Under the pieces are notes generated by a model. That model was not told the DNA's origin and made no database searches. It was given only the letters and a program-made list of their open reading frames with translations. A DNA stretch of 64,000 nucleotides, from the NCBI RefSeq assembly GCF_002157505.1, contig NZ_NFSC01000029.1:372001-436000 (forward strand), read 5' to 3'. Numbering within the stretch: position 1 is the stretch's first letter; each line of letters begins with the position of its first letter. Shown piece after piece: positions 28,450 through 35,657 of the stretch. The translations under genes were made by a program, and so were the position numbers. This DNA is from Arthrobacter agilis (lineage in GTDB: Bacteria > Actinomycetota > Actinomycetes > Actinomycetales > Micrococcaceae).

Positions 28450-30141
28450 CTACTTCGCGTCGGCGTAGGAGGAGACCGTGACCGTGTTGATGGAGAACTC
28501 GATGGGGATGTCGCCGTAGATCAGGCGTGTCGCCGCCCGCGCGGCGAGGTCGAGGATGGTGCCCGCCTCGGCCGCCTGCTGCATGGGGACATGCAGCACC
28601 ACTTCATCGTGCAGGAAGAAGACGATGCGGCTTCGCGGTTCCGGGATGCTGCTCGCGGCCAGTCGCCGTCGGATCTCGGCGAGCCAGCACAGCGCCCACT
28701 CCGCTGCTGAGGCCTGGACCACGAAGTTCCGGGTGAAGCGGCCGCGAGCCCGGGCCGCGCCGTCCGCCCGGCGTTGCTCCTCCGCCGTCGTCGTCCGCTG
28801 CCTCGCTCGCCATTCCTCCGATGCAGGCGGGCAGCCGCGCCCGAGGTAGCTCGAAACGCCGCCCCCTGCTTCGCCGGCACGGGCGGCAGATTCCACGACG
28901 CCGATGGCACGTGGATAGGCGCGCGTCAGCTGCGGCATCAGTCTGCCCGATTCACCGCTCGTCGCGCCGTACATCGCGCCGAGCATGGCGAGTTTCGCCT
29001 GGGCGCGGTCGCCGCCGAACCCCTGGTCCGCGATCCCCTGGTAGAGGTCCCGTCCGCGCGCCGCCGCTGCGAGCGCCGTGTCCTGCCCGAGGGCTGCCAG
29101 GACCCTCGGCTCGAGCTGCGCTGCGTCGGCGACGAGGAAGACATGGCCCTCGTCGGGCCGCACGGCATCGCGCACCTGCCTCGGGATCTGCAGCGCACCT
29201 CCGCCGCGCGACGCCCATCGTCCCGATACGACCCCGCCCACCACGTACTCGGGCCGGAACCGGCCGTCCCGGACCCAGGCGTCGAGCCAGTTCCAGCCGT
29301 TGGCTGTCAGCAGTCGCGAGAGCTTCTTGTAGGCGAGGAGCGGTTCGATGGCCGGATGCTCCTGCCGCTCGAGTTCCCAGGAGCGCGTCGTCCGAACCTC
29401 GATACCGGCGCGGTGCAGGGCCCTGAGAACCTCCTGCGGTGAATCGGGATTGAGCGAGGGATTGTTCAGCGCCGTGCGCAGCTCCTGGGCGAGCCGCTCC
29501 AGCTCAGCCGGTCTCGAGCCCTCCGGCGGGCGCGGTCCGAGGGTTCGTTCCAGCAGGTCCTCATGGACATCCCGGCGCCAGGGAAGCCCCCAGTGCTCCA
29601 TCTCGGCGGCGATGAGGGAGCCCGCGGATTCCGCGGCGACGAGGAGGTGGAGCCGACCAGGCTCGGCACCAGACACGGCGGCGAGCTGCTCCCTGAACTG
29701 CCTCACGACGTCGTCCATGGGAGGGCCCACGGGGTCCTGTGGTTCGTCGAACAGCGAGTGCTGGTTCGGCGCCGCCGGGGGAGGCAGCAGCAGGCGGGGA
29801 GGCTCCGTGCCGTCGTCCGTACCGGCCGTGGCCCTCAGGGAGTCGATGTACGGAGAGGGACGGCACGACGGCGAGTGCGCGAGGATGTTCCCCGTCAGCG
29901 CCAGATCCCAGCACCTGTCCACGGACACACCGGCGGACAGGAGATCGGGGTACCAGAGCCGCGTGCTGCTCCAGACCCAGCGCGGCCGTCGATGCTCCGC
30001 CTGCGCGACGGCGGCCGCGAACGCGTCGTGATCCACGACGTCGGGCTCACCGAGGTGCCGGCCCTCGGCATCCAGGTGCTGAAGCGCCATCGCCGCGCTG
30101 CCACCGCGACTCGACGGCATGGAGGCCACGGCAATGTACAT
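28450..30141 (-). CDS. DNA polymerase A-like protein (polymerase domain with degenerate N-terminus)
   Basis: A 563-residue protein with family A polymerase motifs. Motif A is VADAAQLEPRVLAALGQD (about 335), motif B RAQAKLAMLGAMYGATSG (about 376) with the Arg/Lys/Tyr-Gly pattern, and motif C HDEVVLHV (about 511) with the catalytic Asp-Glu. The 5'-nuclease domain of PolA is absent, and the N-terminal 180 residues do not show clear 3'-5' exonuclease acidic motifs, although relatives are often labelled 'bifunctional 3'-5' exonuclease/DNA polymerase'. ATG 30141 was chosen because GACAAT ends six bases before it (leaderless pattern); an upstream GTG at 30195 extends the protein by 18 residues. A repair or translesion role is likely but unproven. 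Confidence 0.85.
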   Translation of the reverse strand: MYIAVASMPSSRGGSAAMALQHLDAEGRHLGEPDVVDHDAFAAAVAQAEHRRPRWVWSSTRLWYPDLLSAGVSVDRCWDLALTGNILAHSPSCRPSPYIDSLRATAGTDDGTEPPRLLLPPPAAPNQHSLFDEPQDPVGPPMDDVVRQFREQLAAVSGAEPGRLHLLVAAESAGSLIAAEMEHWGLPWRRDVHEDLLERTLGPRPPEGSRPAELERLAQELRTALNNPSLNPDSPQEVLRALHRAGIEVRTTRSWELERQEHPAIEPLLAYKKLSRLLTANGWNWLDAWVRDGRFRPEYVVGGVVSGRWASRGGGALQIPRQVRDAVRPDEGHVFLVADAAQLEPRVLAALGQDTALAAAARGRDLYQGIADQGFGGDRAQAKLAMLGAMYGATSGESGRLMPQLTRAYPRAIGVVESAARAGEAGGGVSSYLGRGCPPASEEWRARQRTTTAEEQRRADGAARARGRFTRNFVVQASAAEWALCWLAEIRRRLAASSIPEPRSRIVFFLHDEVVLHVPMQQAAEAGTILDLAARAATRLIYGDIPIEFSINTVTVSSYADAK

Positions 30142-30147
30142 GAGCAC

Positions 30148-30153
30148 ATTGTC
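30148..30153 (-). promoter_or_regulatory. -10 hexamer of a leaderless promoter (polymerase-A-like gene)
   Basis: GACAAT on the minus strand ends six bases before ATG 30141. The same hexamer at the same spacing precedes the helicase start at 38084. Confidence 0.5.
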
Positions 30154-30187
30154 GGCGGTGGGGGTGTCATTCCTTGAATCGGGAGGA

Positions 30188-30196
30188 TTGTCCACA
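30188..30196 (+). promoter_or_regulatory. DnaA box of the high-GC type
   Basis: TTGTCCACA, the consensus DnaA box of Streptomyces and mycobacteria, lies about 35 bases upstream of the polymerase-gene -10 and in the 105-base divergent region with the tad cluster. Confidence 0.45.
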
Positions 30197-30246
30197 TAGC
30201 GGGGGTGGCCGCTCCGGAGGGGACCTGCTGCGATGACGCTTGACCG

Positions 30247-31356
30247 ATGACGCAGGCGATGTGGGCCCTGAACGCCCGACGGGGACCGGTGGTCCTTGCG
30301 GGCGGCTCACAGCTGGTCAAGGACCAGGTGGCGAGGGCCTGTGCTGCCGCCGGTGTCGCACCGACGCTCGTTCCCGTCCTCGGAGAAGCCCTGTCCCTTG
30401 ATCCGCTGGTGCTCCTTGTCGGCTGCGAGCAGGCCGCGGGAGGGTTGCACGGTCAGCGTGAGGTCATCGTGGTCGGGGCAGCCGAGGATGAAGCGAGGGC
30501 ATGGGGGAGCGCCGCCGGCCTCCCGTCGTCCCGCGTCGTCATCCTGCCCCAGGGCGCAGGCTGGCTCGCCGAACACCTCGGACGACTCCTGAACCCGGCC
30601 GCCACCGGGCCCGTGGTCGGTGTCCTCGGGACCGCCGGTGGATGCGGGGTCAGCACGTTCGCCTTCTGGTGCGCACGCCACGCAGCGGCCGAGGGGGGAT
30701 CCGCCTTGCTGGTGGACGGGAATCCCCTGGGCGGGGGTCTCGATCTCGCGCTCGGCCTCGAGGACCGGCCCGGCGTGCGATGGCACGACCTCGGGGAGAT
30801 CCGAGGCACGTTGAGTGCCGAGCAGCTCGCGGCGGCACTGCCGGCGGACGGTACCTTCTCCCTGCTGTCGCATGCGGCGTCGTCCGAAATTGTCCATGCT
30901 CCGTCGGGGGACGGTATGGGGTCCGCCGGAGTCGTCCTCGAAGCTGCACGCGGCGCCTTCGACACCAGTTTCATCGACCTGGGCAGCAGCGGTGCCGCCG
31001 TCCCGTCACTGGCGTCGGCGTGCGACCGGCTGATCCTCCTCGTGCCGGCCAGGCCCCGCAGCGTCGCCGCAGCTGCCGGCGTCCTGCAGGCCCAGGGGGC
31101 GATACCCGTGACGGTGGTGCTGCGCGGTCCGGTACTCGACGGCCTGGACCCGTGGTTCGTCGCCGAATCGATCGGACGGGCCGGACCCCTCCCGTATCTT
31201 CCCTTCGTGCGGGGAGCGGCGCAGGCGGAAGCCGACGGCAGGATGTTCGGTTTCCGTCTGCCCGGAAAGGCGCGGAAGCTCGTCGAATCCGTCGTCCATG
31301 GTGTCGTCGATGGCGTGGTCGCCGGCGTCGCCGCGAGCAGGGAGCGGACGGAATGA
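30247..31356 (+). CDS. CpaE/Ssd-like P-loop protein at the head of the tad cluster
   Basis: A 369-residue protein of the CpaE/septum-site-determining group, homologous by position and pattern to M. tuberculosis Rv3660c (ssd). An N-terminal receiver-like region (1-115) is followed by a MinD/ParA-type domain beginning GPVVGVLGTAGGCGVSTFA (about 120). The deviant Walker A lysines of MinD (KGGxGKT) are missing: the loop reads TAGGCGVST. LLVDGNPLGGGLDLALG (about 155) is the strand with the Walker-type Asp. CpaE proteins place the Tad pilus apparatus at the pole; mycobacterial Ssd affects septation. ATG 30247 has GGAGG about 24 bases upstream only, so the start is moderately certain. Its stop overlaps tadA by four bases. 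Confidence 0.82.
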   Translation: MTQAMWALNARRGPVVLAGGSQLVKDQVARACAAAGVAPTLVPVLGEALSLDPLVLLVGCEQAAGGLHGQREVIVVGAAEDEARAWGSAAGLPSSRVVILPQGAGWLAEHLGRLLNPAATGPVVGVLGTAGGCGVSTFAFWCARHAAAEGGSALLVDGNPLGGGLDLALGLEDRPGVRWHDLGEIRGTLSAEQLAAALPADGTFSLLSHAASSEIVHAPSGDGMGSAGVVLEAARGAFDTSFIDLGSSGAAVPSLASACDRLILLVPARPRSVAAAAGVLQAQGAIPVTVVLRGPVLDGLDPWFVAESIGRAGPLPYLPFVRGAAQAEADGRMFGFRLPGKARKLVESVVHGVVDGVVAGVAASRERTE

Positions 31357-32666
31357 GGGGCGGCGACATGCAGGGCGGGCCGACCCGGCGCCAGCTGCGT
31401 GCTGCCCTTGGCAGTGCCCCTTCCTACCAGGATCTCCCGGGGTGGTCGGCCGGTGACAGGGCAGGGAACAGGAATCCCGGCGGGGCCTCCGGGGCCTCGG
31501 GGGCCTCGGGGGCATCCGGGGCCTCCATGGTCGAGTCGGTGCGGAGGGCTGTCCTTGCGGGAGATGTACCGGCGACCGGAGCGGCCTTCGCCGACGCCGT
31601 GGGAGCGAGCGGGAAACTGCTCGGGTCGGAGGGAACCCTCTCCGCCCTCGATCACGTCCGTGCGGAACTCAAGGGACTGGGGCCGCTCGAGTATCTCCTC
31701 GCGGAGGAAACCGTCACGGACATCCTCGTCAACGGACCCGATGACGTCTGGGTCGACGGCGCGACGGGCCTGCGGTGGATCGGCCGCATGTTCGACGCCG
31801 ACGAGGAGGTGCGCGCGCTCGCCGTCCGCCTCGTGGCCGCCGGCGGAAGGCGCCTCGACGACGGGTGCCCCGCCGTGGACGTGCGTCTAGGAGGCCTGCG
31901 GATCCACGCAGTCCTCCCACCGATCTCGACGACGGGGACACTCCTCTCGATCCGGATCCGGAGGCCGAGGGTGTTCACCCTTCCCGAACTCGTCGATGGC
32001 GGGACGGTGGCCCCCGCGATGGCGGAGGCCCTGACGCTGATGATGCGGCACCGCCTGAATTTCCTCGTCAGCGGCGCGACGGGAACAGGGAAGACCACAC
32101 TCCTCTCCACACTCCTCGGCCTGGCAGGGCACCAGGAGCGCGTGGTGCTGGTCGAGGATGCGGCAGAGCTCAACCCGTCCCACCCGCACACGGTCGGTCT
32201 CCAGTCCCGGCACGGCAACCTCGAGGGGGCAGGCGTGCTCGACCTCACCGAACTCGTGCGGCAGGCGCTGAGGATGAGGCCGGACCGGCTGGTGGTCGGG
32301 GAATGCCGCGGCGCGGAGGTCCGCGAGTTGCTGTCGGCGATGAACACCGGGCATGACGGCGGCGGGGGAACGGTGCATGCGAATTCAGCAGACGCCGTCC
32401 CGGCCCGTCTGAGCGCGCTCGCCGCGCTCGCGGGCCTGACGGCGGAGGCCCTCGCACTGCAGGCGGCCAGCGGCCTGGACGTGGTGGTGCATGTCGTGCG
32501 CGATGCCCGGGGCCGACGCGTCGAAAGCATCGGGCTTCTGGAGTTGAGCGCGGGCAAGGATCTCGAGGTGAGGCCTGCCCTGGTCGACTCCGGGGAGGGC
32601 TGCCGACGGGCGGCGGGGTGGAGCGGCTTCGCGGTCCGGGTGGGCTGGACCGGGCCCGATCCGTGA
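31353..32666 (+). CDS. tadA: TadA-type secretion ATPase
   Basis: A 437-residue CpaF/TadA ATPase that powers assembly of Flp-like pili. The first 60 residues are variable and include five Gly-Ala-Ser repeats. The N-terminal domain contains PLEYLLAEETVTDILVNGPD (about 105-125), typical of CpaF. The core has Walker A GATGTGKTTLLS (about 238), Asp box VVLVEDAAELNP (about 262), and Walker B/His box RPDRLVVGECRGAEV then GGGGTVHANSA (about 305-345). The ATG overlaps the upstream stop (ATGA), and the next gene overlaps in GTGA, so the cluster is tightly coupled. It corresponds to Rv3659c. Confidence 0.93.
   Translation: MRGGDMQGGPTRRQLRAALGSAPSYQDLPGWSAGDRAGNRNPGGASGASGASGASGASMVESVRRAVLAGDVPATGAAFADAVGASGKLLGSEGTLSALDHVRAELKGLGPLEYLLAEETVTDILVNGPDDVWVDGATGLRWIGRMFDADEEVRALAVRLVAAGGRRLDDGCPAVDVRLGGLRIHAVLPPISTTGTLLSIRIRRPRVFTLPELVDGGTVAPAMAEALTLMMRHRLNFLVSGATGTGKTTLLSTLLGLAGHQERVVLVEDAAELNPSHPHTVGLQSRHGNLEGAGVLDLTELVRQALRMRPDRLVVGECRGAEVRELLSAMNTGHDGGGGTVHANSADAVPARLSALAALAGLTAEALALQAASGLDVVVHVVRDARGRRVESIGLLELSAGKDLEVRPALVDSGEGCRRAAGWSGFAVRVGWTGPDP
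31482..31526 (+). repeat. Five tandem 9-bp repeats in tadA
   Basis: Five in-frame copies of GGGGCCTC(C/G), one with CATCC, encode Gly-Ala-Ser five times in the variable N-terminal segment. The array could change copy number in steps of three residues. Confidence 0.85.
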
Positions 32667-33433
32667 CCGGGATGGTCGTCGCATTCCTGCTGGCGTGTGC
32701 TTCCGTCGTGCTCGCACTCCCCAGGACGGTCCAGCGGAGCAGGAGGCCGCAGCCGGGTACGGTCCTCGCCGGGACGTCGGGTGTGCGGGCGGTCGGCGTC
32801 CGGGTAGGGCGAGGGCCGGCCGGGCGAAGGACGGTCGATCTGCACGAATTGCCGCTGTTCGTGCACCAGCTGGCCGGGCTCCTCAGGGCGGGGCGGCCAC
32901 CCCATGTCCTGTGGGCCGACCTCGAGGTCGTCTACGCAGACCACCACAGCGCTTTCGGCGATGCAGCCCTACCGGTGATCGCGACGGCACGCCGGGCGGC
33001 CGGTCTCGGCCTCAGCGTTCCCGATGCCCTCCGTCAGGCTGCCGGGGGCCCCAGCGATACAGGCCGCAGGGCCTCGAGCAGCCCTCACGTAGACCGCCTG
33101 TGGATCGACCTGGCAGGCTGCCTGGAGGTCGCGGAGCGCAGCGGGGCGCCGCTGGCAGGCATCCTCGAGCACTACGCCGCCCAGCTCGACGCCCAGCTCG
33201 ACGGACTCTCCGCCCGGGACACTGCGCTCGCAGGACCCCGGGCAACAGTCGTCCTCCTCGCCTGGCTGCCGGTCGTCGGACTGGTCCTCGGCTTCGCCCT
33301 CGGCATCAACCCGTTCGAGGTGCTCGCCGGCTCGGCGCTGGGACGGCTCGCCCTCATGACGGGCGTCGTCCTGATGGTCGCATCCCGTGTATGGTCCCGG
33401 CGCCTGGTGCAACGCGCAGGAGGAGCGCCATGA
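32663..33433 (+). CDS. tadB: TadB-like inner-membrane protein (T2SS F family)
   Basis: A 256-residue protein with a first helix at about residues 3-20 (MVVAFLLACASVVLAL), a cytoplasmic F-domain beginning TVDLHELPLFVHQLAGLLRA (about 57-76), and two closing helices (ATVVLLAWLPVVGLVLGFAL and LGRLALMTGVVLMVAS). CLEVAERSGAPLAGILEHYA is the conserved helical repeat of the family. It forms the membrane platform on which TadA acts. GTG 32663 overlaps the tadA stop (GTGA). Corresponds to Rv3658c. Expression is expected to follow tadA exactly. Confidence 0.87.
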   Translation: MTGMVVAFLLACASVVLALPRTVQRSRRPQPGTVLAGTSGVRAVGVRVGRGPAGRRTVDLHELPLFVHQLAGLLRAGRPPHVLWADLEVVYADHHSAFGDAALPVIATARRAAGLGLSVPDALRQAAGGPSDTGRRASSSPHVDRLWIDLAGCLEVAERSGAPLAGILEHYAAQLDAQLDGLSARDTALAGPRATVVLLAWLPVVGLVLGFALGINPFEVLAGSALGRLALMTGVVLMVASRVWSRRLVQRAGGAP

Positions 33434-34107
33434 TGGCCGGGCCGCTGGTCTCCCTGCTGCTGGCCGCTGCGGCCTTCACTCTGATAGCCGGATCAGGGCG
33501 GGCCAGGTCCAGGATCCCGCCACCCGAACGTCCGGGAGCACGACGGGGAATCGGGGACGCGCCGCTCATCCTCGACCTGCTGGCCGCCGGGTTGTCCTCC
33601 GGGGCCTCGGTCGAGAAGGCATTGTTCCTCGTCGCGGAAACCTGTGAGCCCCGGATCCGTTCGTCCCTGGTGCGGGTCCACGCCGCCCGGGTCCTCGGCG
33701 CTTCATGGGAGGCCGCCTGGGAGGCCGCATGGGAGGTCGCAGGGGACGCCGCGGGGGAATCCGCCGGTGGGGCCGCGTGGCACATCGGGCTGACCGGGCG
33801 GAGCCATCCCGCTGCCTCGGATCGGCTGGCACCCCGGCGCGGCCGGAGACGTGCAGTACTGGATCAGGATGGGGTCGTTGACGACGTCCGGCAGGGCCTT
33901 CGCTTCGCCACTTCCACGGGCGCGCCGTCCGCGGCACTCCTGCATGCCCACGCGGCCCAGCTGCGACGGCGGCACAACCGTGAAGTGGAGAGGAAAGCCG
34001 CGGCACTGGGAGTGCAACTCGTCCTGCCCCTCGGGCTGTGTTCGCTGCCTGCCTTCATCTGCCTCGGAGTCGTGCCCGTCGTCCTGGGTCTCCTGCCCAC
34101 CCTCTAG
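33430..34107 (+). CDS. tadC: TadC-like inner-membrane protein (T2SS F family)
   Basis: A 225-residue partner of TadB. It begins with a helix (LVSLLLAAAAFTLIAGSG), then APLILDLLAAGLSSGASVEKAL (given here as separate pieces APLILDLLAAGLSSG and ASVEKALFLVAE), and ends with GVQLVLPLGLCSLPAFICLG and a last helix. The end pattern LVLPLGLCxLPAF is strongly conserved in actinobacterial TadC. AGGAGG lies five bases before the ATG, which also overlaps the tadB stop. A degenerate 12-bp repeat encoding Trp-Glu-Ala-Ala lies mid-protein, and the 40 residues after it are unusually Arg-rich. Corresponds to Rv3657c. Confidence 0.85.
   Translation: MMAGPLVSLLLAAAAFTLIAGSGRARSRIPPPERPGARRGIGDAPLILDLLAAGLSSGASVEKALFLVAETCEPRIRSSLVRVHAARVLGASWEAAWEAAWEVAGDAAGESAGGAAWHIGLTGRSHPAASDRLAPRRGRRRAVLDQDGVVDDVRQGLRFATSTGAPSAALLHAHAAQLRRRHNREVERKAAALGVQLVLPLGLCSLPAFICLGVVPVVLGLLPTL
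33706..33777 (+). repeat. Degenerate 12-bp repeats in tadC
   Basis: Three clear copies of TGGGAGGCCGC(C/A) followed by about three decayed ones encode WEAA-WEAA-WEVA and derivatives. The repeat is in frame and sits in a loop between the conserved halves of TadC. Confidence 0.75.
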
Positions 34108-34242
34108 TCCCGGCCGCCGCGGTTATCCACTTAGCCCATCGGGGATCCCGACGGACGTTCCCGTGTCGCGAGAGTTGTTCCTGCGGCGAGTGCCGCTCCC
34201 AGCACGGGGGACCGACGTCCTCCGTCGACAGAAGGAGTTCCC

Positions 34243-34650
34243 ATGTCATCGGAAACGCACGCCAGGACGCTGGAAGGTTCCTCGTTCCGGGTCCCCGCCG
34301 AAACCCAGAATGACGGATCGTCCTGCACGATCAGCGAGTCCCCGGTTGACGCGGTCAGCCCCGAGTGGATCCCCGGCCAGGACGGCAGGGGTGGTTTCGG
34401 GGACCCGGAACACGCGGGCGACCGTGCCGCCCGTCGGGCCGACGCCCGGCGACGGCGGTCGAACGCTCGGATCATCCGACACCGCCAGGATGGCGTGCCC
34501 GGCGGGGAGGCAGGCATGGCGACCGCCGAGTACGCCATCGCCACGCTCGCTGCAGTCGCTTTCGCGGCATTGCTCGTCGCGGTGCTGTCCAGTGGCGAGG
34601 TCAAGGGCCTCCTGATGTCCCTGATCACGTCTGCGCTGAACTTCGGCTGA
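34243..34650 (+). CDS. DUF4244 Flp-pilin-like protein with very long leader
   Basis: A 135-residue protein whose last 45 residues are the DUF4244 module: GGEAGMATAEYAIATLAAVA and a hydrophobic helix ending in SALNFG. Gly followed by MATAE puts a Glu at position +5, the class III signal used by Flp prepilins and cut by TadV/CpaA peptidases. DUF4244 proteins usually have a short N-terminus; here about 90 polar, disordered residues come first. AAGGAG lies before ATG 34243, so translation of the long form is likely, although an internal start cannot be excluded. It is the probable pilin (Rv3656c position). No prepilin peptidase gene is in the window. The 135 bases before it hold a small hairpin (near 34139-34160) but no gene. 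Confidence 0.85.
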   Translation: MSSETHARTLEGSSFRVPAETQNDGSSCTISESPVDAVSPEWIPGQDGRGGFGDPEHAGDRAARRADARRRRSNARIIRHRQDGVPGGEAGMATAEYAIATLAAVAFAALLVAVLSSGEVKGLLMSLITSALNFG

Positions 34651-35120
34651 TGGGCGCGGACCAGGACGGGCCGAGGTGGGGACGCACGCGATGGCACGTG
34701 CCCAGGCGTCCCAGCGTCCCTTCCGGTGGTCTCGGCGGGACGCCTGCCGCCCGGGGCCGGGGCATGGGGCGCGCCGGCCACGGTCAGAGGGGGGCGGTCA
34801 CCGCCGAAGTCGCCGTCGTCCTTCCCATCCTGGTCGTCCTGCTCGCTCTCCTGCTCGGTACCGCGCACATCGGCACGGTTCAACTGCAACTGGAGGAAGC
34901 GGCACGGGCAGGAGCACGCGAGGCCATGCGGGGCGAGAGCAGCGCGTCCGTGGAACAGACGGTACGGCGGCTTGCGGGAAGCAACGCGACCACTTCCGTG
35001 GCGGTCAGGTCGGGCTGGACCACCGTGGAGGTGAGAGCGCGGGTCGAAGGGCCTGTCGTCGACCTGATGGGAATCGAACTGACTGCGACAGCCTCGGGGA
35101 AGGAGGAAGACGATGGGTAG
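34650..35120 (+). CDS. TadE-like pseudopilin
   Basis: A 156-residue protein. The TadE motif is RGAVTAEVAVVLPILVVLLA (about 47-66): a basic residue and Gly before a helix with Glu at +5, as in pseudopilins. The periplasmic part has a long helix (TVQLQLEEAARAGAREAMRG) and beta strands. ATG 34650 overlaps the DUF4244 stop (TGATG), giving an Arg/Gly-rich 45-residue head; ATG 34764 would give a shorter protein starting just before the motif, without a ribosome site. It corresponds to Rv3655c. It likely caps or initiates the pilus-like fibre. Confidence 0.82.
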   Translation: MGADQDGPRWGRTRWHVPRRPSVPSGGLGGTPAARGRGMGRAGHGQRGAVTAEVAVVLPILVVLLALLLGTAHIGTVQLQLEEAARAGAREAMRGESSASVEQTVRRLAGSNATTSVAVRSGWTTVEVRARVEGPVVDLMGIELTATASGKEEDDG

Positions 35121-35529
35121 GAGCACGACCGCTGGCAGCGCAGGGCCGCGCACAGCACTAGTGGGCAGCGCGGGGCCGCCCACCGACTCCGAGGGCGGTG
35201 CCGGCACGCTCCTGATGGCAGGCCTCGCCATGCTGGCACTCCTGTTGATTGCCTCCGCGGCCCTCCTGCTGCAGGCTGCGTCGGGCGCATCGAAAGCGGC
35301 AACAGCAGCAGATCTCGCGGCCCTGGCCGCAGCGGACGCTGCCCGGGGACTCACAGCCGGCGACCCGTGCTCGGTTGCCGGGACAGTTGCGGAACACCAT
35401 GGTGCAGCCGTGCAGGACTGCGTCATCGGCGAGACGGGTCCGGGAACTGCCCTGGTCCGCGTCTCCGTCAGCATCGCGGGCCTGCTTCCTGATGCAGTGG
35501 GCGCGGCGCGGGCTGGACCTCCGCCATGA
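35113..35529 (+). CDS. Rv3654c-type TadE/TadG-like protein
   Basis: A 138-residue protein, last in the tad cluster. GGAGTLLMAGLAMLALLLIA (about 28-47) is a pseudopilin-like hydrophobic helix and SGASKAATAADLAALAAADAA (split here as SGASKAATAADL and AALAAADAARG) is the conserved 'helicase/secretion neighbourhood' motif of this family. Two later Cys (DPCSVAG and VQDCVIG) may form a disulfide. AAGGAGG lies six bases before the ATG, which overlaps the TadE stop by eight bases. Its last ten codons run into the first unit of the 35-bp tandem repeat, so the C-terminus (AARAGPPP) may be strain-specific. Confidence 0.85.
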   Translation: MGRSTTAGSAGPRTALVGSAGPPTDSEGGAGTLLMAGLAMLALLLIASAALLLQAASGASKAATAADLAALAAADAARGLTAGDPCSVAGTVAEHHGAAVQDCVIGETGPGTALVRVSVSIAGLLPDAVGAARAGPPP

Positions 35530-35640
35530 CGTCGGGCGCGGCGCGGGCTGGGCCTCCGCCTTGACGTCGGGCGCGGCGCGGGCTGGGCCTCCGCCTTGAC
35601 GTCGGGCGCGGCGCGGGCTGGGCCTCCGCCATGACGGGGC
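35501..35640 (+). repeat. Four tandem copies of a 35-bp repeat
   Basis: Units begin at 35501, 35536, 35571 and 35606 with GCGCGGCGCGGGCTGG and are nearly identical (a few substitutions, such as CCATGAC/CCTTGAC). The first unit overlaps the end of the last tad gene; the array fills the gap to the opposing helicase stop at 35658. No terminator hairpin was found there. The near-identity suggests recent expansion. Confidence 0.92.
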
Positions 35641-35657
35641 GTCCTGGTCCTGGCGGT

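Noticed and set aside
28425-30196. Possible replication origin from DnaA boxes
   Set aside because: The boxes are single and 1.7 kb apart, there is no AT-rich unwinding stretch, and no dnaA/dnaN context.
33706-33900. Possible frameshift in tadC, because the middle is Arg-rich and unlike the ends
   Set aside because: The frame before and after is the same and the conserved C-terminus is intact; the repeat expansion explains the odd segment.
35501-35640. Possible CRISPR array
   Set aside because: The units abut directly with no spacers and no cas gene is present; this is a plain tandem repeat.
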